Shown here: positions 55,368 to 64,000 of the stretch, piece after piece
Layout of the letters: every line of letters begins with the position of its first letter
Position numbering within the stretch: the first letter of the stretch is position 1
Source of the DNA: Ruegeria lacuscaerulensis
GTDB taxonomy: Bacteria > Pseudomonadota > Alphaproteobacteria > Rhodobacterales > Rhodobacteraceae
Assembly (NCBI RefSeq): GCF_013031245.1
Contig: NZ_WPZL01000001.1
Coordinates: forward strand, 186,001-250,000
Length of the DNA stretch: 64,000 bases
Direction of reading: 5' to 3'
The notes under the pieces: generated by a model
What the model saw: the letters and a program-made list of their open reading frames with translations, nothing else
The model's database searches: none
What the model was told of the DNA's origin: nothing
Program-made: the position numbers and the translations under genes

Positions 55368-56627
55368 TCAGTTCTCGGACAGGCGCAGGCCGGACGGGGT
55401 AAAGGTCACGTTCCTGCCACTGCGCAGTTCCTCGCGGAACAGATCGGTAATTGCCCGTAGTGCGTCGCGCTGGCCGCGCGCCGCGAACCGCTCAGGTGAG
55501 CTGATGCGGACGGAATTGTTGAACCCGTTGGCCGCATGGGCCCAGATCAGCGGATGCAGCTCGGTTAGGTGATCACGGATCAGCCAACTGGCGGCCTCGT
55601 GAATCTGTGCACGTACGATATCGGCTTTTTCGTTCAGGCCAAATCCACTCTGGATCGTGGTTGCACAATAGGCCGACAGCATATTGACGGTCTTCTGATC
55701 CGGGCGCCGGTCCAGAATGTCGTGCAACCCTTCCAGAAAATACTCCACGTCCAACCGCGCGCAGGCTTCTTCATCCAACGCGATTGCGTCGAATTGTACC
55801 CAGGTATAGCCGCCAGCGCCCCAGATATTCTGAGTTCGGGCCGCGGTACGCAGGGCCTGAACCTCAAGCTCTTCGTAACTGCCGAACCAACGTGGCAACA
55901 AATGGGTACCCATCGCGCGCATATGTCTCTGGTTGCGAGGATCCAGCGTGATCAACCGTTCATATTCATCGGCGACGCGGATATTTGACCTGCGCTGTCC
56001 GGCCAGCAAGGCGCAGCCCGTGGCTGCGACCAAGGGGCTGTCCGGCGCGGCTTCGCGGCATTTCGGCAAAAGCGCGGCGGCCCGGTCGAAATGTGCGGCG
56101 CAGCGCGAACGGTGCAGCGGCGGCAGAGTTGCATTGGTCGCGGTCCCGCGCCAGGCCCAGGCAAGATCAATATGCGCCAGAGCAACTACCAGCGTGATCA
56201 TCGGATCACCGGCGTGCTCACGCATTTCGTCTTCCAGTTCCGATATTCCGCCCAGCAGATCGTAATCGGACAAGGCCTTTCCATCCGACAGGGCGTGTTC
56301 TGCTGCCAGAACAACGTCTGATCTGGCGCCAAAGGCCAGCAAATCCGCAATTGGTATTCCGTCCGGTGCAGTATCACGCGCATCGTCAGCGGCCTGCATC
56401 AGCCCGGAAAGTTCGGCCCAGCGGTCCTGTCTGGCCAGAGTGCGTCCGTGTTCAATCTTTTCCCGACCAACCAGATCCTCAGCGCCGATGCTGGCCAACG
56501 GTATGTTCAGCTGCCCCTGATCCGGAAGGGTGGCAGCGGCGGCACAATCAGGCGCACGCATGTCCGACGTGATTTGACGGGAAGGCAGAGATGGGCGGAC
56601 TGAACGTGTCCTGAAAAAACCAAACAT
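55368..56627 (-). CDS. Conserved-looking protein of unknown function, helical repeat-like
   Basis: From ATG at 56627 it is 419 aa. The first 50 residues are basic and Pro/Ser-rich. From about 60 on it is strongly helical with short Ala- and Leu-rich repeats that look like degenerate TPR units. Notable segments are HIDLAWAWRGTATNATLPP, WGAGGYTWVQFDAIALDEEAC and HLTELHPLIWAHAANGFNN. No enzyme motif or membrane helix was seen. The start is uncertain because no good ribosome-binding site is visible. It lies alone between gatB and the pepN unit. Confidence 0.7.
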   Translation of the reverse strand: MFGFFRTRSVRPSLPSRQITSDMRAPDCAAAATLPDQGQLNIPLASIGAEDLVGREKIEHGRTLARQDRWAELSGLMQAADDARDTAPDGIPIADLLAFGARSDVVLAAEHALSDGKALSDYDLLGGISELEDEMREHAGDPMITLVVALAHIDLAWAWRGTATNATLPPLHRSRCAAHFDRAAALLPKCREAAPDSPLVAATGCALLAGQRRSNIRVADEYERLITLDPRNQRHMRAMGTHLLPRWFGSYEELEVQALRTAARTQNIWGAGGYTWVQFDAIALDEEACARLDVEYFLEGLHDILDRRPDQKTVNMLSAYCATTIQSGFGLNEKADIVRAQIHEAASWLIRDHLTELHPLIWAHAANGFNNSVRISSPERFAARGQRDALRAITDLFREELRSGRNVTFTPSGLRLSEN

Positions 56628-56758
56628 GGCAAAACTCGTGACCGTAAAAACTGGCAAGCTAGCTCGAATTATTGGCCGAGATTGCCCGCAAATTCAAGTT
56701 TTCCCTGTTGAATTGGGGTGAATACTGGCATCAATGCCATGCTCGCGCGCGGATCGTT

Positions 56759-57187
56759 TCAAAATACGGTAAAATGATGCCGGCTAACGCGAAGCCCGGC
56801 CATTTGCAGGATGGGTTCGAAATCCCGGTGAGGAGGAGTCGACTCGTCCGGCAGCCGAACTCGTTTCCCTGACTTCAGAACAAGCGATAAACGAACCGAG
56901 AGGTCCCAGCGTGTATCGAATCTTACATGATCGATTTCGGAAAGACTGAGCTCGGCCTCGCGGGTTCCTGAGAACCAGCGTATCTTGCCCTGATCCAGGA
57001 CTAGTCCTGCACTTGTGTTGCGCGCGACATCCCAAAGCGCGGGCAGTGTGGCCAGCGCCAGCAATCCCATCAGCCACCAGGCCGCGTCGAACTGAATTAC
57101 CAAAGCAAGCAGCGCCGCGTAAATGCAGATCAGAATGATAACGGTGCGCGGCGACCTGTTGCGGCACGTATATGTGAACGGGATCAT
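56759..57187 (-). CDS. Small membrane protein coupled to pepN
   Basis: A 142-residue protein with two membrane helices (about 15-35 and 37-55) and a C-terminal cytoplasmic domain resembling a PH-like bacterial membrane module (GLVLDQGKIRWFSGTREAELSLSEIDHVRFD). Its ATG overlaps the pepN stop codon (ATGA), so it is translated from the pepN mRNA. Function unknown. Confidence 0.75.
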   Translation of the reverse strand: MIPFTYTCRNRSPRTVIILICIYAALLALVIQFDAAWWLMGLLALATLPALWDVARNTSAGLVLDQGKIRWFSGTREAELSLSEIDHVRFDTRWDLSVRLSLVLKSGKRVRLPDESTPPHRDFEPILQMAGLRVSRHHFTVF

Positions 57188-59736
57188 GCGCCGAGGATAC
57201 GAGACACCATTTCCGTTGTGTCACGCGACAGGTTTGGCGTGTCGGCGATGCGGCTCAATTGCGCCCGCATCAAATCCTGACGGTCGGCATCATAGCGCGT
57301 CCAGGTCTGAAAGGCTGAACACATCCGTGCGGTGGTTTGCGGGTTGACCGGGTCCAGCCGGATCAGCCATTCCGCCAGCAGGGCATATCCGGCACCATCC
57401 GCGCGGTGAAATCCGGCGTGATTCATCGCGAGCGCGCCCATGATGGCACGGAATCTATTCGGGTTTTTCCAATTGAAATCAGCGTGTTCCGTAAGGGTGC
57501 GGGCGATATCCGCCGTGGCCTCTGGGGCCGCCATCGACACCTGCAGGCCGAACCACTTGTCCATCACCAGCCGGTCGTGTTGCCACTGATCGTAGAACGC
57601 GGACAGCTCAGCCTCTCCTTTGCCTGCCCGCAGCAGGCAGGACAGGGCGGTCAGCTGACGGGTCATGTTGTCGGCCGCGGCGTATTCATCAACCGCCTTG
57701 GCACCGCCATCCAGCCGAGAAGTCAGGGCCAGCGCCGCGCCGCCTAGCGCACGCTTGCCCGCTTGTTCGGCATCGGGGCTGTAGGGGGCCTCGATCAGGG
57801 TTTCGCTGTGCAGTCGTGGCAGCAGGTCCTGCACATGTTGCGCCGTGGCTTGTCTCAGAGTTTCCACTGCCGACCAGATTGTCATCGGATCGGGCGTATC
57901 TCCTCGGTCAAACAGGACTGCGGCAAGCTCGGATTGCGTCGGCAGACCCAACATCAGCGAGCGGTAAGCGGGGTCCAGATCGGCGTCGCGCAGAACGGCC
58001 AGAATGCCGTCCAGATAGTCTGCATCGGGCGCGGTATCGTCTAGGATCATACGCAGCAGCGTATCCTGTGCCAGCGACCGCCCTGCCTGCCAGCGATTGA
58101 ACGGGTCGGAGTCATGGGCCAACAAAAAGGCGCGCTCGGCATTTGTGTGATCGTGTTCCAGAATAATCGGGGCAGAGAAATCCCGCAGGATCGAGGCCAC
58201 AGGTTTGGCAGCCAGCCCGGTGAACTGAAAACTCTGCTCGGCTTCGGTCAGTTCCAACACTTCGGTCGCGCGCACTTCATCACCGTTTGGGCTCAGCAGA
58301 CCAACCGCCACGGGAATCACCTGGGGCAGTTTCTCGGACTGACCCGGTGTGGGTTCCGTGCGCTGCGATAGTGTCAGCGTGTAGGTGCCGTCATCCCAAT
58401 CTTCGGTCACTGTAACGCGCGGCGTGCCGGACTGGCTGTACCAGCGTTTGAACTGGCTCAGATCGCGGCCGGTGGTATTTTCGAATACCTTGATCCAGTC
58501 CTCGATGGTGCAGGCCTGCCCGTCATGGCGGTCGAAATACAGGTCCAGCGCCTTGGCGTAGGCTTCGTCGCCGACCAGCCGTTTCAGCATGCCGATGACC
58601 TCGGCACCCTTTTCATAGACAGTGGCGGTGTAGAAGTTATTGATTTCCTGAAAACTTTCCGGGCGGACGGGGTGGGACAGGGGGCCGTTATCCTCGGGGA
58701 ATTGCCGGGCGCGCAGGTCTATGGCGTCATGGATGCGTTTGACCGGGGCCGAGCGTATGTCCGAGGTGAACTGGGCATCGCGGAACACCGTCAGGCCCTC
58801 TTTCAGGCACAACTGGAACCAGTCGCGGCAGGTAATGCGGTTACCGGTCCAGTTGTGGAAATACTCATGCGCGATGATCGCCTCGATCCGTTCGAAGTTG
58901 GCGTCGGTCGAGGTTTCGGGGCTGGCCAGCACGGCGGAGGAGTTGAAGATGTTCAGCCCTTTGTTCTCCATTGCGCCCATGTTGAAATCATCGACGGCCA
59001 CGATGTTGAACACGTCCAGATCGTATTCCCGGCCGTAGACGTCCTCGTCCCATTTCATGGATTTCTTAAGCGCCTCCATGCCAAAGGCGCATTTGCCTTC
59101 GTCTCCGGGACGGACCCAGAGGTTCAGCTCGACCTCACGGCCCGACATGGAGGTGAACTGGCCGGGATGGGCGATAAGATCGCCCGCAACCAGCGCGAAC
59201 AGATAAGCGGGTTTGGGCCACGGGTCAGTCCATTCGGCCCAGCTGTCGCCCTTGCCAGTGGGGTTGCCGTTGGACAGCAGTACCGGAAGGTCACAGTTGA
59301 TGCGAACGGTAAAGGTGGACATCACGTCGGGGCGGTCGGGGTAATAGGTGATCTTGCGGAACCCTTCAGCCTCGCACTGGGTGCAATACATGCCGTTTGA
59401 CATATAAAGTCCCTCAAGTGCGGTGTTGTTGCCGGGGTCGATTTCGACAACGGCTTCCCAGATGAAGGGCGTGTCGGGGACATCTACAGTCAGACCCTTG
59501 TCGGTGACATCAGGCACGACCTCGACCCCATCAATGACCGCGCGGATCAGGGTCAGGTCCTCGCCATGCAGAAAAAACGTGCGGTCGGTGGCGTCGGGGT
59601 TCGGGCGGAACGCAATGCGCGACGTAACGCGGGTGGCGTGATCGGCCAGATCAAATGTCAGATGCACGCTGTCCACCAGATAACCGAAGGGCGTGTAGTC
59701 TTTCAGATAGATCGTAGTAGGGGCGGCATCGCGCAT
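57184..59736 (-). CDS. pepN: Aminopeptidase N (M1 family)
   Basis: Broad-specificity zinc aminopeptidase of 850 aa, close to the E. coli length. The exopeptidase motif GAMEN (254-258), the zinc motif HEYFH (290-294) and the third zinc ligand Glu313 are intact. The C-terminal half is the helical DUF3458-type domain. GAGGCC precedes the ATG. Confidence 0.97.
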   Translation of the reverse strand: MRDAAPTTIYLKDYTPFGYLVDSVHLTFDLADHATRVTSRIAFRPNPDATDRTFFLHGEDLTLIRAVIDGVEVVPDVTDKGLTVDVPDTPFIWEAVVEIDPGNNTALEGLYMSNGMYCTQCEAEGFRKITYYPDRPDVMSTFTVRINCDLPVLLSNGNPTGKGDSWAEWTDPWPKPAYLFALVAGDLIAHPGQFTSMSGREVELNLWVRPGDEGKCAFGMEALKKSMKWDEDVYGREYDLDVFNIVAVDDFNMGAMENKGLNIFNSSAVLASPETSTDANFERIEAIIAHEYFHNWTGNRITCRDWFQLCLKEGLTVFRDAQFTSDIRSAPVKRIHDAIDLRARQFPEDNGPLSHPVRPESFQEINNFYTATVYEKGAEVIGMLKRLVGDEAYAKALDLYFDRHDGQACTIEDWIKVFENTTGRDLSQFKRWYSQSGTPRVTVTEDWDDGTYTLTLSQRTEPTPGQSEKLPQVIPVAVGLLSPNGDEVRATEVLELTEAEQSFQFTGLAAKPVASILRDFSAPIILEHDHTNAERAFLLAHDSDPFNRWQAGRSLAQDTLLRMILDDTAPDADYLDGILAVLRDADLDPAYRSLMLGLPTQSELAAVLFDRGDTPDPMTIWSAVETLRQATAQHVQDLLPRLHSETLIEAPYSPDAEQAGKRALGGAALALTSRLDGGAKAVDEYAAADNMTRQLTALSCLLRAGKGEAELSAFYDQWQHDRLVMDKWFGLQVSMAAPEATADIARTLTEHADFNWKNPNRFRAIMGALAMNHAGFHRADGAGYALLAEWLIRLDPVNPQTTARMCSAFQTWTRYDADRQDLMRAQLSRIADTPNLSRDTTEMVSRILGA

Positions 59737-59958
59737 CGGGGGCCTCGCATCGGTTCGTGTTTGGCGCGACGTTATGGGTTGTGGCGTTGAGCTGCAAGCG
59801 GGGCTGCGCGGCTAATCTGTCCGGCCATCGGGTACGAGATGATTTTGATGTGACCTAACGGCCCGGCCCCGAAACATCCCGAGACCTGTTGCCTATCGGA
59901 AACATCCGCCCTAATTGGATGCTGCATACAGTGGCGTACAATTCGGGAGATGTCGAAT

Positions 59959-62130
59959 ATGAGCAGCAGGGAAACCCGGAACGGTCTGCAGATTGCCGTC
60001 GAACTGGCGGATTTTATCGAAAACCGGGCTCTGCCTGGCACGGGCGTCTCGCCCGAGGTTTTCTGGTCCGGCCTGTCCCGGCTGGTCCAAGAGCTTGGAC
60101 CAAAGAACAAGGCCCTGCTGGCCAAACGGGCCGAATTCCAAAGCCGTATCGACGGTTGGCATGCCGCCAACAAGGGGCAGGACCATGACGCCGCCGCCTA
60201 TCAGGACTTTCTTCGCGAGATCGGATATCTGGTCGAGGAAGGCGCGGATTTCCAGATCGAAACAGCGAACGTTGACCCCGAGATCGCCCTCACACCAGGG
60301 CCGCAGCTGGTTGTGCCGATCACCAATGCCAGGTTTGCATTGAACGCCGCAAATGCGCGCTGGGGCAGCCTGTATGATGCGCTGTATGGCACGGACGCGA
60401 TGGGCGATTTACCCGATGCTGGTGAGTATGACGAAGCCCGTGGCGAAAGGGTCATTGCCTGGGCAAAACACCATCTCGGTTTCTTCTGCACACCCGCCAT
60501 TGACGATTGGGAAAGTGTTGTCAGCTTTGCCGTTGAAGATGGGCGGCTTATCGTAACTTTGGACGACGGCGAACAGGCGTTCATCTATGGGTCGCAAATG
60601 CATGGCAAAGGACGTTTTGTCGGCTACACGGGCGACCCTGCTTCACCACGCTCAGTTTTCTTGGAGAAGAATGGCCTTCACGCCGAAATAGTGATCGACA
60701 GATCGACGGCTATCGGGGCTGCCGACCCGGCAGGAATCGCGGATGTCCGGCTGGAATCGGCTCTGTCTACGATCATGGATTGCGAGGATTCAGTGGCCTG
60801 TGTTGATGCCGCTGACAAGGTTGTGGCCTACAGTAACTGGCTGGGTCTGATGAAGGGGGACCTGACCGAAGAGGTTTCGAAAGGTGGCAAAACCTTTACT
60901 CGTAAGCTGGCCGGTGACATCGAATTCACCACCGCCAGCGGCGAACAGGCGACGCTAAAAGGTCGCTCGCTGATACTGGTCCGTAACGTGGGTCACCTGA
61001 TGACCAACCCTGCCGTTCTGGACGCCGAGGGCAGCGAGATCGGCGAAGGTTTGATGGATGCGCTGTGCACCACGCTGATCGCCATGCATGACCTGAAACG
61101 CGACGGGGGCAACTCGGTCGAAGGATCGGTTTATGTGGTGAAACCCAAGATGCACGGGCCGGAAGAGGTGGCGTTCTCGGTCGAGATTTTCGACATGGTC
61201 GAAGACATCCTCGGCCTGCCACGCAACACAGTGAAACTGGGCATCATGGATGAGGAGCGCCGCACCTCGGTAAACCTGAAGGAATGCATTCGCGCTGCGA
61301 AATCCAGGGTGGCCTTCATCAACACCGGTTTTCTGGATCGGACCGGTGACGAGATTCACACGTCGATGGAAGCAGGTCCGATGCTGCCCAAGGGCGATAT
61401 TAAGAACACGCCGTGGATCAACTCCTATGAGGATCGCAATGTCGATATCGGTCTGGCCTGTGGCCTGAAGGGCAAGGCGCAGATCGGTAAGGGCATGTGG
61501 GCGATGCCCGACCGCATGGGCGAGATGCTGGAGGCCAAGATTGGCCATCCGCAATCCGGCGCGACCTGTGCCTGGGTGCCGTCGCCGACCGCCGCGACCC
61601 TGCACGCGACGCATTATCACAAGGTCGACGTGCTGGCCCTTCAGGATGAATTGGCCGCCGGTGGTGCCCGTGGCACGCTGGACGATCTGCTGACTATTCC
61701 GCTGCTGGGCGGCCGCAATCTCAGCGACCACGAAATCACCCGCGAAATCGAAAACAACGCTCAGGGCATATTGGGTTATGTCGTACGTTGGGTCGATCAG
61801 GGTATCGGCTGTTCCAAAGTGCCGGATCTGAACGATATCGGCCTGATGGAAGACCGCGCGACCTGCCGGATTTCCAGCCAGGCGCTGGCCAACTGGTTGC
61901 GCCACGAAATTGTCACCGAGGAACAGGTGATGACGGCGATGCAAAAGATGGCCGCGGTGGTGGATCGCCAGAACGAAGGGGATGCGGCCTATCGCCCAAT
62001 GGCACCTGGCTTTGACGGCATTGCTTTCCAAGCGGCTTGTGATCTGATCTTTAAGGGGCGTGTGCAGCCTTCGGGCTATACCGAACCGATTCTGCATGCC
62101 CGCCGTCTGGAGCTGAAGGCGAGCCTCTAA
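59959..62130 (+). CDS. glcB: Malate synthase G
   Basis: Condenses glyoxylate with acetyl-CoA to malate, used for growth on glycolate, glyoxylate or C2 compounds. ATG at 59959 gives 723 aa, the same as E. coli GlcB, with GGGAG 9 nt upstream; ATG at 59950 would add three residues. Family segments include [51 protein letters not shown]-like text and [12 protein letters not shown]. The partner gene glcG follows 30 bp later. Confidence 0.97.
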   Translation: MSSRETRNGLQIAVELADFIENRALPGTGVSPEVFWSGLSRLVQELGPKNKALLAKRAEFQSRIDGWHAANKGQDHDAAAYQDFLREIGYLVEEGADFQIETANVDPEIALTPGPQLVVPITNARFALNAANARWGSLYDALYGTDAMGDLPDAGEYDEARGERVIAWAKHHLGFFCTPAIDDWESVVSFAVEDGRLIVTLDDGEQAFIYGSQMHGKGRFVGYTGDPASPRSVFLEKNGLHAEIVIDRSTAIGAADPAGIADVRLESALSTIMDCEDSVACVDAADKVVAYSNWLGLMKGDLTEEVSKGGKTFTRKLAGDIEFTTASGEQATLKGRSLILVRNVGHLMTNPAVLDAEGSEIGEGLMDALCTTLIAMHDLKRDGGNSVEGSVYVVKPKMHGPEEVAFSVEIFDMVEDILGLPRNTVKLGIMDEERRTSVNLKECIRAAKSRVAFINTGFLDRTGDEIHTSMEAGPMLPKGDIKNTPWINSYEDRNVDIGLACGLKGKAQIGKGMWAMPDRMGEMLEAKIGHPQSGATCAWVPSPTAATLHATHYHKVDVLALQDELAAGGARGTLDDLLTIPLLGGRNLSDHEITREIENNAQGILGYVVRWVDQGIGCSKVPDLNDIGLMEDRATCRISSQALANWLRHEIVTEEQVMTAMQKMAAVVDRQNEGDAAYRPMAPGFDGIAFQAACDLIFKGRVQPSGYTEPILHARRLELKASL

Positions 62131-62160
62131 ACTGATTAAAATCGAAAGATAGGACACGAC

Positions 62161-62586
62161 ATGGAAGTTTCGCTTCGCAAAGCCCGCACCATCATCCGGA
62201 AGACCATGGAAAAGGGCCGCGAGATGGAATTGAAACCTCTTTCCGTTGTCGTGTTGGATTCAGGTGGCCACGTCATCGCCTTTGAGCGTGAAGACGGTGC
62301 GGCTCCAGGCCGATTCGCAATTGCGCACGGCAAGGCTTATGGCTCGGTCATGTTGGGTATGGCCGGCACGGCACAGATGCAGAGGGCTGAGGAGCAGGCG
62401 TATTTCATGGCTGCCGTGAATGGTATCTACGGCGGCCAGGTCGTTCCGGTACCAGGCGGCGTATTGCTGCGCGACAAGAAGGGCGCGGTTATCGGTGCCG
62501 TTGGCGTGACCGGCGATTCATCTGAAAACGATGCCATCGCGGCGATGACCGGCATTGAAGGCGCCGGTTTGACTGGCGAGATCTGA
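62161..62586 (+). CDS. GlcG/HbpS family protein
   Basis: A 141-residue protein of the heme-degrading/GlcG family: LDSGGHVIAFEREDGAAPGRFAIAHGKAYGS and GGVLLRDKKGAVIGAVGVTGDSSENDAIAA. In E. coli glcG lies in the glc operon next to glcB, and here it also follows glcB. The biochemical role of GlcG is unclear; relatives bind heme. AGGACACG precedes the ATG. Confidence 0.9.
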   Translation: MEVSLRKARTIIRKTMEKGREMELKPLSVVVLDSGGHVIAFEREDGAAPGRFAIAHGKAYGSVMLGMAGTAQMQRAEEQAYFMAAVNGIYGGQVVPVPGGVLLRDKKGAVIGAVGVTGDSSENDAIAAMTGIEGAGLTGEI

Positions 62587-62695
62587 ATCAGTTTTTACTG
62601 CGAGCCAGGGCAACCTTCCGACCCCTGCGGGCAATGAACGCGGTTTTACGGCATGGCTCGTGAATTCCATGACATGTGCAATGTTGAACAAGAAC

Positions 62696-62724
62696 TTGCG
62701 CTGACACGCAGGTTTTGTGCTATT
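62696..62724 (+). promoter_or_regulatory. Candidate promoter of the C26 hydrolase gene
   Basis: TTGCGC and GCTATT are spaced by 17 nt, 62 bp before the ATG. The rest of the 200-bp gap after glcG shows no gene. Confidence 0.3.
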
Positions 62725-62786
62725 GCGCGCTTTCGTTACTGCCGATAGGTTTTTTGAAAGCGCAGGTAACGATTTAGGAATACAGA

Positions 62787-63566
62787 ATGTCTCGACCCGT
62801 CGTCGGTATCATCGGCAATTCGTATTTGATGAACGATCAATACCCGACCCATGCCGGTGGAACGATGAACTCGGACGCGGTCGCTAACGTTTCCGGTTGT
62901 TTGCCGATGCTGATCCCGGCCGACCCTCGCTTTGTAAACGTCGAGGAATTGCTGGAGGTTTGTGATGGTTTCCTGCTGACCGGCGGGCGTCCAAATGTGC
63001 ACCCAGAGGAATATGGCGAACCGGCGACTGAGGCCCATGGCGAATTCGACCGTGCCCGGGACGCGATCACCCTGCCGTTGGTACGGGCCTGTGTTGAGCG
63101 TGGGCAACCGTTCTTTGGCATCTGCCGCGGGTTTCAAGAGGTCAACGTGGCGATGGGTGGCACGCTCTATCCCGAAATCCGCGACTTACCGGGCCGTTTG
63201 AACCACCGGATGCCGCCCGACGGCACGCTCGAGGAGAAATTCGCCCTGCGCCATGTGGTGGCACTCACCGAGGGTGGCGTGTTTCATCGTTTGATGGGCG
63301 CAACCGAGGTGATGACGAACACGCTGCACGGTCAGGGGATCAACACGGTTGGGCAGAGGGTTGTAGTCGACGGTCATGCGCCGGATGGCACGCCCGAGGC
63401 GATCTACATTAAAGACGCCCGCGGTTTCACCTTATCGGTGCAATGGCACCCGGAATGGGATGCCGTGAACGATCCGGTCTCACGCCCCCTGTTCGAGGCA
63501 TTCGGCGCCGCGGTGCGCGCCTGGTCCACCGGGTCGGACGCTGGGCTGTTTCAACAAACAGCGTGA
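62787..63566 (+). CDS. Gamma-glutamyl-gamma-aminobutyrate hydrolase-like (C26 peptidase)
   Basis: A class-I glutamine-amidotransferase fold hydrolase of the PuuD type, which frees GABA from gamma-glutamyl-GABA in putrescine breakdown. The 259-residue protein keeps the triad: Cys113 in FFGICRGFQE, His221 and Glu223 in VQWHPEWD. AGGAATACAG precedes the ATG. No other putrescine gene lies in the window, so the substrate is only inferred. Confidence 0.88.
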   Translation: MSRPVVGIIGNSYLMNDQYPTHAGGTMNSDAVANVSGCLPMLIPADPRFVNVEELLEVCDGFLLTGGRPNVHPEEYGEPATEAHGEFDRARDAITLPLVRACVERGQPFFGICRGFQEVNVAMGGTLYPEIRDLPGRLNHRMPPDGTLEEKFALRHVVALTEGGVFHRLMGATEVMTNTLHGQGINTVGQRVVVDGHAPDGTPEAIYIKDARGFTLSVQWHPEWDAVNDPVSRPLFEAFGAAVRAWSTGSDAGLFQQTA

Positions 63567-63570
63567 AATT

Positions 63571-63600
63571 AGCGCCGGTCGCGAAAGAGGGACCGGCGCT
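63571..63600. terminator. Hairpin between the convergent C26 hydrolase and oxidoreductase genes
   Basis: AGCGCCGGTC and GACCGGCGCT form a perfect 10-bp stem around a 10-nt loop, directly after the hydrolase stop. T-runs are weak on both sides; it probably serves both genes. Confidence 0.6.
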
Positions 63601-63606
63601 TCGCTA

Positions 63607-64000
63607 TCAGATCAGCAGGTTAAACTGATTGATCAGCGGCAGGCGGCGAGCGCGTTTCCCGGTCAAGTCGAACAACGCATTTCCAAGAGCCGGCATCGAT
63701 GGGGGAGTGCCCGGCTCACCTGCGCCTCCCATATGACGATTGGTTTCAAGAACGCGCACTTCGACCTGCGGGGCCGTGTGCATTCGCATGGCGTCATAGT
63801 CCGGGAAGTTGAATTGCTCCACTTCGCCCTCGGTAAAGGTAATCTCGCCGAAGCATGCTGCTGACAGGCCGTACATCATGCCGCCGAACATCTGCGCCTT
63901 GACGTTTTCGGAGTCCAGCGCGAGGCCCATGTCGCAGGCGATCCACGCCCTGTTGATGCGGATGCTGCCATCTTCGTCCACCACTTCGATCACTTGCGCG
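63607..64000 (-). CDS. Molybdopterin-binding oxidoreductase subunit, C-terminal part (IorB/xanthine dehydrogenase family)
   Basis: The reading frame is open to the window end, so only the last 131 or so residues are seen. The segment AWIACDMGLALDSENVKAQMFGGMMYGLSAACFGEI and the end HMGGAGEPGTPPSMPALGNALFDLTGKRARRLP match the C-terminus of the isoquinoline-1-oxidoreductase-beta-like members of the xanthine dehydrogenase family, with the catalytic Glu in GGAGEPG. These act on N-heterocycles or aldehydes with Mo cofactor. The substrate is unknown. Confidence 0.88.
   Translation of the reverse strand, partial: AQVIEVVDEDGSIRINRAWIACDMGLALDSENVKAQMFGGMMYGLSAACFGEITFTEGEVEQFNFPDYDAMRMHTAPQVEVRVLETNRHMGGAGEPGTPPSMPALGNALFDLTGKRARRLPLINQFNLLI

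Noticed and set aside
63607-64000. Truncated or pseudogene oxidoreductase
   Set aside because: The frame is open to the window edge, so the shortness is an effect of the cut.

Overview
The window comes from an alphaproteobacterium, most likely a marine Roseobacter-group member of the Rhodobacterales (Ruegeria-like). The evidence is the gene order of its division and cell-wall (dcw) cluster, the small DUF2484 membrane proteins between murC and murB, a mraZ leader of the UpsM type, and a DUF1127 gene followed by CCUCCUCCC-loop (CcsR or 'cuckoo') small RNA hairpins. Coding density is high and most intergenic gaps are short. I saw no phage, insertion sequence or CRISPR array.

Region 1 (1-10.4 kb): two identical tRNA-Gly(GCC) genes, a tiny secreted-type ORF, a MAPEG membrane protein, pyruvate carboxylase, an FMN-dependent alpha-hydroxy-acid dehydrogenase and a two-TM GAF-GGDEF protein lie mostly on the minus strand. 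A UvrD/PcrA helicase on the plus strand and a DUF1330 protein follow. The hydroxy-acid dehydrogenase and pyruvate carboxylase could together convert lactate to oxaloacetate.

Region 2 (10.4-11.9 kb): this is the regulatory-RNA stretch. On the minus strand a 74-residue DUF1127 gene is followed by six stem-loops that all show CCUCCUCCCU (an anti-Shine-Dalgarno sequence) in the loop. They form three two-hairpin modules with a period of about 110 nt, and the last hairpin is also the terminator. G.U wobbles that exist only on the minus strand fix the orientation. On the plus strand, about 50 nt before mraZ, a 13-bp terminator hairpin with a T-run ends an UpsM-like leader RNA.

Region 3 (11.9-38.6 kb): the dcw cluster, entirely on plus apart from one gene: mraZ, rsmH, ftsL, ftsI, murE, murF, mraY, murD, [lipoprotein, BaiN/HI0933-type flavoprotein on minus, cupin], ftsW, murG, murC, [DUF2484, DUF2484, small membrane protein], murB, ddl, ftsQ, ftsA, [exported protein], ftsZ, then lpxC, bamD and recN. 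Many neighbours overlap by ATGA. The products make lipid II (MurA is not here), build the divisome, start lipid A synthesis and assemble outer-membrane proteins. Lineage-specific small genes sit in the gaps between the universal genes.

Region 4 (38.7-64 kb): housekeeping and accessory genes. These are a ClC channel, a Tat-exported DUF3179 protein, pyroglutamyl peptidase, DUF427, aminopeptidase P, cobaltochelatase cobT and cobS with a glycosyltransferase-25/sulfotransferase fusion between them, a malate/L-lactate dehydrogenase family protein, a J-domain protein, BolA, a methyltransferase with a 27-bp coding minisatellite, DUF4177, gatB, two unknown proteins, pepN, malate synthase G with a GlcG/HbpS partner, a class-I glutamine-amidotransferase-like hydrolase (PuuD family), and the C-terminus of a molybdopterin-binding oxidoreductase cut by the window edge.
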